From CAZSDU01 sp964605775 (lineage in GTDB: Bacteria; Bacteroidota; Bacteroidia; Bacteroidales; FEN-979): a stretch of 58,473 bases of DNA. Of this stretch, positions 52,054 to 58,473 are shown in pieces. The stretch lies in the NCBI GenBank assembly GCA_964605775.1, contig CAZSDU010000020.1, forward strand, positions 1 to 58,473. The letters run 5' to 3'. The translations under genes were made by a program, and so were the position numbers. Positions within the stretch are counted from its first letter, which is position 1. The number at the start of each line of letters is the position of its first letter. A model generated the notes under the pieces. It had not been told where the DNA came from and ran no database searches. It worked only from the letters and a program-made list of their open reading frames with translations.

Positions 52054-54753
52054 ATGACCCATCAAGTCCCTCACCCATTAGATCTTAAAATGTGGTTTTC
52101 AAAATCAATAGAAGAAGTACTTGGTGAAATTTCGGTCGATCCTTTAACAGGACTTTCTGAAGAAGAAGCAATAAGCAGGCTCAAGAAATACGGGGAAAAT
52201 AAGTTACAGGATAAAAAGCAAAAGGGTATTTTCCGGCTTTTCCTCTCTCAGCTTCATGACTGGCTTATTTACATATTGCTTGCAGCAGTAGGCATCACCC
52301 TTATCATGGGTGAATATATCGATGCAACAATCATCATCCTCGTGGTCATTACGAATGCTGTTCTTGGAGTGATTCAGGAAGTCAAAGCAGACAGGGCTAT
52401 TGAAGCGCTTCGTAACATGTCTTTTCCCAGGGCGCTGGTTCGTAGAAACGGCATTATCAAAGAACTTGAATCCATAAAAGTTGTTCCTGGCGACATCCTG
52501 ATTCTTGATGCCGGGCGACTCATTGCTGCTGATATTCGCCTAATTGATTCGGCCAATCTCCAGATCGATGAATCGGCACTTACCGGCGAATCTGTTCCTT
52601 CTGATAAAGATGCCTTAAGCATACATGAAGAGGCTGACACACCGCTGGGAGATCGGTCGAACTCTGCCTTTATGTCAACCTTGGTTACCCATGGAAGAGG
52701 CACAGGCGTGGTGGTTGAAACGGGAATGAAAACCGAAGTTGGGAAGATCGCCGGTATTATCATCACGGAGAAAAAATCAAAAACCCCATTGGAAATCCGT
52801 TTGGATAACCTTGGAAAAAAACTGGCCAAGTTTGCCATCGGAATCTGTGTGGTCGTTTTCATCGTTGGAGCACTCCAGGGAAGAAACCTGGCAGATATGT
52901 TCCTGATGTCGGTTTCACTGGCCGTTGCGGCCATCCCGGAAGGCCTTGCCGCCATCGTGGCAGTCGTCCTTTCTATCGGTGTGACAAATATGTCTAAGAA
53001 AAATGTCATTATAAAAAAATTGCCTGCCGTTGAAACCCTTGGATCTGTTAACATTATCTGCTCGGATAAAACTGGGACATTAACCCAGAATAAAATGACC
53101 GTTACAAACTATTTCAATCTTGAAGGGAAAATAACGATTGGAAAGAATCAAAATAGTATTGCCACAAAAGATGCCAAACTACTTGTCAAAGCGATGATTC
53201 TATGTTCCGATGCAACGTATGAGAATCATCTTGGAACAGGAGACCCGACAGAAATCGCCCTTCTTGTTCTGGGAGACGACATGGGATTGGACAGGATGGA
53301 CATAATTGCGGGTAACAAACGCACCCATGAGCTTCCCTTTGATTCCGACCGGAAATTGATGTCAACACTGAATGAGGAAAATGGAGATTTTACCGTTTAT
53401 ACGAAAGGTGCGGTTGGCAGCTTGCTGAAAATTTCTACCCATGTATTAAACAAAGGGGAAGTTATTCCCTTCTCAGATGCACTTAAAGAACAATGTCGTG
53501 TCGCTACAGAAAGAATGGCTGACGATGCACTCCGTACGATGGGAGTCGCCTATAAGCCCGCTAAATCGGCCATTGAACCTGCTGAAATGGAAAAGAACCT
53601 GGTTTTTCTGGGGTTTGTCGGGATGGCGGATCCACCAAGAACTGATGTAAAATCTTCCATTCTGAAAGCAAAAATTGCAGGCATAACAACCATCATGATT
53701 TCAGGTGATCACAAGAACACTGCCTTCGCCATCGCTAAGGAGCTGGGAATCGCAGAAAGCATTGACCAGGTATTTACCGGCCCGGACATTGATCGCTTAA
53801 CAGAAGATGAATTTTCCGACAGGATTACAGGATATCGTGTTTTTGCCCGAGTATCGCCTGAACATAAAGTCACCATTGTCAGATCCCTGAAATCAAAAGG
53901 TAACATTGTATCCATGACAGGCGATGGGATTAATGATGCACCCTCATTAAATACTGCAGACATTGGTGTTGCCATGGGAATCACAGGGACAGACATTGCC
54001 AAAGGGGCATCGGATATGATACTCACTGATGATAACTTTTCAACTATTGTTACGGCTATTGAGCAAGGCAGAAATATTTACAATAATATTAAAAAATCGG
54101 TGGTCTTTCTCCTTACCTGTAACCTTGGAGAGGTTGTCTCCGTATTTGTTTGTCTTCTCATCGGTTGGGAAGCCCCTTTAATTGCAACACAACTTCTGTG
54201 GATCAATCTTCTTACTGATTCCTTTCCTGCGGTTGCATTGGGTATGGATCCCGGAAACCCGGATGTAATGAAAGACAAGCCCCGCAATCCGGGAGAAAGT
54301 TTTTTTGGAGGGGGAGCAAGCCTGCATATTATTTTAGGTGGAGTCCTGATTGGTGTATTAACGATTTTAGCTTTCTGGTATGGATATTATGAGCATGGAT
54401 ACAGCCCGTTTAATCATTCAGCTCCGGAAAGCACTATAGACTATGCCAGAACAATGGCATTTATGGTACTTATTGTTTGCCAGTTATTTTATACTTTGGC
54501 TGTCAGGCATACATCAAAATCAATCTTCAGTATCGGAATATTCACAAATCGCTACCTTATAGCTGCTATCCTGCTGGGCTTAATCTTTCAAATTATAGTG
54601 GTAGGTATTCCTTTTTTACAGCATGCCTTCCATTTGCAGATGCTTGACATACGAGCCTGGGCCATTGTCCTGGGACTGGGACTGGTTCCGCTATTCTTCA
54701 ATGAAGTTATTAAAATATTTATTCGTAATCGTTTGAGAAAAGCTTTGGATTAA
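52054..54753 (+). CDS. Ca2+-type P-type ATPase
   Basis: An 899-residue P2-type ATPase. Landmarks are the TGES actuator motif (ALTGESVPSDK), PEGLAAIV in helix 4, the phosphorylated Asp338 in CSDKTGTLTQNK, TGDGINDAPSL, and ten predicted helices. The ion-site residues match SERCA/PMR1: the Glu of PEGL, Asn and Glu in CNLGEVVSVF, and Asn-Asp in NLLTDSFP. Calcium or manganese export is therefore likely. It sits among signalling genes, which fits an ion-stress role. Confidence 0.9.
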   Translation: MTHQVPHPLDLKMWFSKSIEEVLGEISVDPLTGLSEEEAISRLKKYGENKLQDKKQKGIFRLFLSQLHDWLIYILLAAVGITLIMGEYIDATIIILVVITNAVLGVIQEVKADRAIEALRNMSFPRALVRRNGIIKELESIKVVPGDILILDAGRLIAADIRLIDSANLQIDESALTGESVPSDKDALSIHEEADTPLGDRSNSAFMSTLVTHGRGTGVVVETGMKTEVGKIAGIIITEKKSKTPLEIRLDNLGKKLAKFAIGICVVVFIVGALQGRNLADMFLMSVSLAVAAIPEGLAAIVAVVLSIGVTNMSKKNVIIKKLPAVETLGSVNIICSDKTGTLTQNKMTVTNYFNLEGKITIGKNQNSIATKDAKLLVKAMILCSDATYENHLGTGDPTEIALLVLGDDMGLDRMDIIAGNKRTHELPFDSDRKLMSTLNEENGDFTVYTKGAVGSLLKISTHVLNKGEVIPFSDALKEQCRVATERMADDALRTMGVAYKPAKSAIEPAEMEKNLVFLGFVGMADPPRTDVKSSILKAKIAGITTIMISGDHKNTAFAIAKELGIAESIDQVFTGPDIDRLTEDEFSDRITGYRVFARVSPEHKVTIVRSLKSKGNIVSMTGDGINDAPSLNTADIGVAMGITGTDIAKGASDMILTDDNFSTIVTAIEQGRNIYNNIKKSVVFLLTCNLGEVVSVFVCLLIGWEAPLIATQLLWINLLTDSFPAVALGMDPGNPDVMKDKPRNPGESFFGGGASLHIILGGVLIGVLTILAFWYGYYEHGYSPFNHSAPESTIDYARTMAFMVLIVCQLFYTLAVRHTSKSIFSIGIFTNRYLIAAILLGLIFQIIVVGIPFLQHAFHLQMLDIRAWAIVLGLGLVPLFFNEVIKIFIRNRLRKALD

Positions 54754-54758
54754 TTGCA

Positions 54759-54766
54759 TAACTTTG
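54759..54766 (+). promoter_or_regulatory. -7 box before the CheB/CheR fusion
   Basis: TAACTTTG fits TAnnTTTG exactly and ends 28 nt before ATG 54795. Confidence 0.5.
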
Positions 54767-54794
54767 ACTTTAACAAATCTGAAACATTCCATTC

Positions 54795-57722
54795 ATGAAA
54801 CCAGGAAAACAAAACCCTACAGCAGCTTCAACAGATGAAACTCCTGAAATGCCGGTCAGGCAGTTCCCAATCGTTGGTATTGGAGCATCGGCCGGGGGTC
54901 TTGAGGCATTGGAACAATTCCTGAGTAATGTACCGGATCATAGCGGAATGGCCTATGTTGTGATCCAACACCTTGATCCGACGCAGAAAGGGATGTTGCC
55001 TGAATTGCTTCAACGCATTTCCAGGATGACGGTCTTTCAGGTTAAAGATCGCATGACCATCAAACCCAACTGTGTGTATGTGATTCCTCCCAATAAAACC
55101 ATGTCAATATTAAGAGGTGTACTGCACTTGTTTGAACCAATTGAAGCCAGAGGACTGCGTCTTCCCATTGATTTCTTCTTTCGTTCGCTTGCCAACGACA
55201 GGCATGAGCTGGCAATAGGTGTTATCCTTTCAGGCATGGGCTCCGATGGAAGCATTGGTATCAGCTCCATTAAGGAAAAAAGCGGAATCGTGATGGTTCA
55301 GGACCCGACAACGGCAAAATTTGACAGCATGCCGCGCTCCGCCATTGATTCGGTTCTGGTTGATATTGTGGCGCCTGCCAATGAATTACCAATTAGACTC
55401 ATCGATTTACTGAAACATATTCCTATCGTCAAATCCGACCTGAATACTGAAATAAAAGATCAAAGTTCACTCGAAAAGATTATTATTTTGCTGCGAATTC
55501 AAACAGGCAACGATTTATCCCTCTATAAGAAAAATACAGTATATCGCCGTATCGAAAGGCGTATGAGCATTCATAAGATTGACAAGATTAATGTATACGT
55601 CAAATTCCTTCAGGAAAACCCCAAGGAGATAGATATTCTTTTTAAGGAATTGCTGATTGGTGTGACTAACTTTTTTCGTGATTCGGCAGTATGGGAAAAA
55701 TTGAAAACCAATGTTATACCGAATATTATTGCCAGACAATCCCAAGGTTCAGTCCTGCGTGCATGGGTTCCCGGCTGTTCCACTGGTGAAGAAGCTTATT
55801 CACTGGCCATCGTTTTTAAAGAAGCGATTGAAAAAATAAATCTGCATGAAAACATTTCATTGCAGATTTTTGCCACCGATCTTGCCAGTGAAGCGATTGA
55901 TATTGCCCGTAAGGGTATTTTCCCTGCAAATATCGCCGGTGATGTATCGGCGAATCGCCTGAACCGTTTTTTTGTTAAAACCGATGAAGGCTATAGAATC
56001 AATGCGGAAATAAGGGAAATGGTCGTTTTTGCCCAGCATAATATCATCATGCATCCTCCTTTCACAAAGATCGATATCCTCTCATGCCGTAACCTGTTGA
56101 TATACATGGATACCGATTTGCAGAAAAAAATACTCGGGCTGTTCTATTATAGCATTAATCCTGATGGAATTATGCTCCTTGGCAGCGCTGAAACACTGGG
56201 GATGCAAAGTCAGCTATTTATTCCTGTTGATTCCAAACTGAAAATTTATAAGCGTTCCATAACAGCAATTACAACTGATATCTTCGATTTTCCCTCCTCC
56301 TATTCCCGAATCAAACCTGAAAATGCAGAGAAGCAAACAACGCCCAAATCGATCGTAAATATTCAAACACTTGCCGACCAGTTGTTATTGCAGCAGTTTG
56401 CACCAGCCGGGGTACTGGTGAATGAAAATGGAGATATCCTGTATATCAGCGGACATACAGGGAAATATCTGGAGCCTGCAGTGGGTAAAGCAAACCTGAA
56501 TATTTTTGCCATGCTGCGCGAAGGATTACGCAGTGAATTTCCGGCTGCTTTCCGTAGAGCTATCCAGAAAAGGGACGCCATCGTGTTAAACAACATTAAA
56601 ATTGGTCATACCGGAGATAAACTCACCGTCAATGTCACCATTCAATGGATTGAAAGCCCTCAGCCTCTGACGGGTACCTTGATGATAATTTTCACCGAGG
56701 TGCATGAAATAGCGATATTCAAAACAAAGACCGCCAAAGGAAAAGAATCCTTGTATCAGGATACAAGACAATCCGATTTGGAAAAAGAGTTGCAGGTGTC
56801 GAGAGCGGAAATACAAAACACCCTCGAAGAAATGCAGACCTCACAGGAGGAACTGAAATCTACCAATGAAGAATTACAATCAACCAACGAAGAACTGCAG
56901 TCGACCAATGAAGAACTGACCACCTCAAAAGAAGAAATGCAAAGTCTGAATGAAGAACTTCAAACGGTAAATGCTGAATTACAATCGAAGGTAGAAGATT
57001 ACTCTAGGGTACATAACGACATGAAAAACCTGCTGAACAGCACTGACATCGCCACCCTTTTTCTTGACAAGGAATTAAACATCCGCCGCTATACCAATCA
57101 GGCTACTAAAATATTTAAGCTGATAAAAAGCGATATTGGCAGACCATTCACCGACCAGGTCTCCGACCTGATCTACCCCGAACTTGCTGCCGATGCACTG
57201 GAAGTGCTGAGAACACTCATATTTATTCAAAAACAGATCCCAGCCAGGGATGGAAGATGGTTTTCCATCCGCATCATGCCCTACCGTACCTTCGACGACC
57301 ATATTGATGGTCTGGTAATCACTTTTATCAATATATCAGATCTGAAAAAAGTAGAAGTTAAATTACAGGAATCAGAACTACTCAATACATTTCTTATTAC
57401 TGCTTACCCCGATGTCATTATTAAACTATCAGCCGGGTGGAAAATATTGGATGTCAACCCGGCAGCTGAAAAGTTTTTTAACCAAAAAAGGGAGGCCATG
57501 ATCAACCGGAATTTTATTCATTCCTTGATACCCGAAATGATGCGAAAGAAGGTTGAAAAAAACCTGCAAAATCTACTGGACAAATCAGGAGTAGAAAAAA
57601 TTAAATTGCAGGTTATGGACAAAAATGGTAATTTTACTTTGGTTGAATGGAAAGTTAATGTACTTTTAAATGAAGAAAAAAAACCACTAGGATTGATCAT
57701 GATCAAAATACCCAAGCCATGA
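54795..57722 (+). CDS. CheB-CheR-PAS fusion without kinase domain
   Basis: A 975-residue protein. CheB methylesterase comes first (about 22-210; Ser in GIGASAGGLEAL, His in VIQHLDP, Asp in SGMGSDGSIG). CheR methyltransferase follows (about 225-490; YKKNTVYRRIERRM, VPGCSTGEEAYS, DILSCRNLLIYM). Next is a glutamate-rich coiled coil (about 650-735; STNEELQSTNEEL repeated), then two PAS domains. Related proteins usually continue into a histidine kinase; here the chain stops after PAS. It is coupled (ATGA) to the PAS protein downstream. No chemoreceptors are near, so its target is unlikely to be classical chemotaxis. Confidence 0.88.
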   Translation: MKPGKQNPTAASTDETPEMPVRQFPIVGIGASAGGLEALEQFLSNVPDHSGMAYVVIQHLDPTQKGMLPELLQRISRMTVFQVKDRMTIKPNCVYVIPPNKTMSILRGVLHLFEPIEARGLRLPIDFFFRSLANDRHELAIGVILSGMGSDGSIGISSIKEKSGIVMVQDPTTAKFDSMPRSAIDSVLVDIVAPANELPIRLIDLLKHIPIVKSDLNTEIKDQSSLEKIIILLRIQTGNDLSLYKKNTVYRRIERRMSIHKIDKINVYVKFLQENPKEIDILFKELLIGVTNFFRDSAVWEKLKTNVIPNIIARQSQGSVLRAWVPGCSTGEEAYSLAIVFKEAIEKINLHENISLQIFATDLASEAIDIARKGIFPANIAGDVSANRLNRFFVKTDEGYRINAEIREMVVFAQHNIIMHPPFTKIDILSCRNLLIYMDTDLQKKILGLFYYSINPDGIMLLGSAETLGMQSQLFIPVDSKLKIYKRSITAITTDIFDFPSSYSRIKPENAEKQTTPKSIVNIQTLADQLLLQQFAPAGVLVNENGDILYISGHTGKYLEPAVGKANLNIFAMLREGLRSEFPAAFRRAIQKRDAIVLNNIKIGHTGDKLTVNVTIQWIESPQPLTGTLMIIFTEVHEIAIFKTKTAKGKESLYQDTRQSDLEKELQVSRAEIQNTLEEMQTSQEELKSTNEELQSTNEELQSTNEELTTSKEEMQSLNEELQTVNAELQSKVEDYSRVHNDMKNLLNSTDIATLFLDKELNIRRYTNQATKIFKLIKSDIGRPFTDQVSDLIYPELAADALEVLRTLIFIQKQIPARDGRWFSIRIMPYRTFDDHIDGLVITFINISDLKKVEVKLQESELLNTFLITAYPDVIIKLSAGWKILDVNPAAEKFFNQKREAMINRNFIHSLIPEMMRKKVEKNLQNLLDKSGVEKIKLQVMDKNGNFTLVEWKVNVLLNEEKKPLGLIMIKIPKP

Positions 57723-58285
57723 GTGACAAGAAATTGAACCCGACAGATGCCCAGATGCTTCGCATTAAGGCTGAGGAAAGGCTGAAAACAAACCAATTAA
57801 AGGTTGACAAGCCGATTACCGAAACTGATGCTAAGAGATTAATGCATGAACTCCAGGTGCACCAGATTGAACTCGAAATACAAAATGAAGAATTACGACA
57901 GGCCAATGAAATAGCTGAGGCAGCGCTGAAGAAGTATACCATGCTGTACGATTTTTCACCCATGGGTTATTTTATCTTAGATGCTGATGGCAGTATCTGT
58001 GAATTGAACTTTTCAGGTGCCGAAATGCTGCATGAAAAGCGGTTTGCCCTGGTAAACAGTAATTTCAAATTATTCATTGCAAAAAAATCCCTGCCCATCT
58101 TCAACACTTTTTTCAGTAACGTTTTTACCAGTGGCGCAAAGGAATCCTGCGAGATATCGCTTGGTTATGATGATCATCCTTTATGCACTGTTTATATGGA
58201 AGGTATTGTTACCGGTGATGACCGTAAGTGCCTTCTTTCTGTAGTTGATCTTTCCAGCCTGGAAAAGCTTCACCATGATGAGTAA
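57719..58285 (+). CDS. PAS-domain protein
   Basis: A 188-residue protein with a charged coiled-coil start (RLMHELQVHQIELEIQNEEL) and a PAS domain (about 75-180; YDFSPMGYFILDADGSICELN). The HELQVHQIELEIQNEELR stretch is the common linker of bacterial PAS kinases, so this is either a free sensor subunit or the N-terminal part of a kinase that has lost its core. It overlaps the CheB/CheR fusion by four bases and is likely its partner. Confidence 0.8.
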   Translation: MSDKKLNPTDAQMLRIKAEERLKTNQLKVDKPITETDAKRLMHELQVHQIELEIQNEELRQANEIAEAALKKYTMLYDFSPMGYFILDADGSICELNFSGAEMLHEKRFALVNSNFKLFIAKKSLPIFNTFFSNVFTSGAKESCEISLGYDDHPLCTVYMEGIVTGDDRKCLLSVVDLSSLEKLHHDE

Positions 58286-58317
58286 GCTGAGCATTATTCC
58301 TTCTCTTCATTAATCTT

Positions 58318-58358
58318 CCACCCGGGAAGCAGGTAATGTGCTTTTCTCCCGGATGTGG
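58318..58358 (+). other. inverted repeat after the CheB/CheR-PAS operon
   Basis: CCAC plus CCGGGA (58318-58327) pairs with TCCCGG, a two-base bulge, and GTGG (58347-58358), and smaller pairing is possible inside the loop. No T-tract follows, so it is only a candidate terminator; it ends two bases before composite element C. Confidence 0.35.
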
Positions 58359-58359
58359 G

Positions 58360-58420
58360 AATAATGTAATTTTTAACTAAAATTATATAACGGTTTTTCT
58401 ACCTGAGATTACGATCTTTA
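58360..58420 (+). promoter_or_regulatory. composite stress promoter element, copy C
   Basis: AATAATGTAA (58360-58369), 18 nt, TAACG (58388-58392), 21 nt, ATCTTTA (58414-58420). The second half-site reads TATAA instead of TGTAA. It must drive a gene beyond the right edge; an ATG at 58467 is a possible start. Confidence 0.65.
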
Positions 58421-58473
58421 ACAGGTTGTAATTCATTTATATTTTAGGCTTTGGAATTAAAAGTCAATGGAAA

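Overview
The window reads as a chromosome piece from a Bacteroidota bacterium, probably a Bacteroidales or Marinilabiliales relative. The evidence is the Bacteroidota-type -7 promoter box TAnnTTTG in front of many genes, the near absence of Shine-Dalgarno sites, a relic of a type IX secretion C-terminal sorting domain, RHS/YD-repeat debris, and a tyrosine ammonia-lyase that closely resembles the enzyme I know from Flavobacterium johnsoniae.

Layout. (1) 1-830: a degenerate left edge with a broken T9SS sorting domain on the minus strand, a 5'-truncated RHS tail on the plus strand, tRNA-Arg(ACG) on the minus strand, and short-period intergenic repeats. (2) 831-38314: one very large aryl-polyene/flexirubin-type lipid pigment cluster. 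It starts with a tyrosine ammonia-lyase (a p-coumarate supplier), followed by a ketoreductase, three acyl carrier proteins (ACPs), four complete ketosynthases (KS), a KS/chain-length-factor (KS/CLF) pair, a second KS/CLF pair fused into one protein, and a truncated KS-like protein. It also holds two hotdog dehydratases, two hotdog thioesterases, an LpxL-type acyltransferase, an ABC-2 exporter, a NodB-type deacetylase, LolA and lipoprotein factors, two crotonases, a hydroxyacyl-CoA dehydrogenase and a KAS III-like protein without its His/Asn. The rest is a malonyltransferase-like protein, a cytochrome-like protein, four B12-type radical SAM enzymes, two BtrH-type acyltransferase-like proteins each preceded by a small HTH-like partner, a GT2-DUF2062 protein, and a 1287-residue exporter/acyltransferase/methyltransferase fusion. 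Most genes overlap or abut; the exception is an inverted pair of radical SAM genes at 30435-33211.

(3) 38389-58473: a stress and signal-transduction island, all on the plus strand. It contains two paralogous AraC-type regulators, three hybrid histidine kinases, a lone receiver protein and a CheB/CheR/PAS protein with a PAS partner. Between them lie a CsbD-lipoprotein fusion, a holin-like membrane protein, an AI-2E-family permease, a GH130-type enzyme, a GT4 fusion protein and a Ca2+-type P-ATPase.

Working model. Tyrosine is deaminated to p-coumarate, which primes iterative KS/CLF, FabG and dehydratase cycles on the cluster's ACPs. The radical SAM, crotonase and dehydrogenase genes tailor the chain. 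The BtrH-like, LpxL-like and PlsC-like transferases unload it, and the ABC, MMPL, LolA and lipoprotein factors place it in the outer membrane. No enzyme that could activate the starter acid, and no DarA, is present in the window.

The strongest undescribed signal is regulatory. Three intergenic regions (38981-39041, 43028-43088, 58360-58420) carry the same composite element, AATAATGTAA - 18 nt - TAACG - 21 nt - ATCTTTR, with identical spacing in all three copies. This looks like a stress-regulon promoter read by an AraC-type activator or by one of the neighbouring response regulators.
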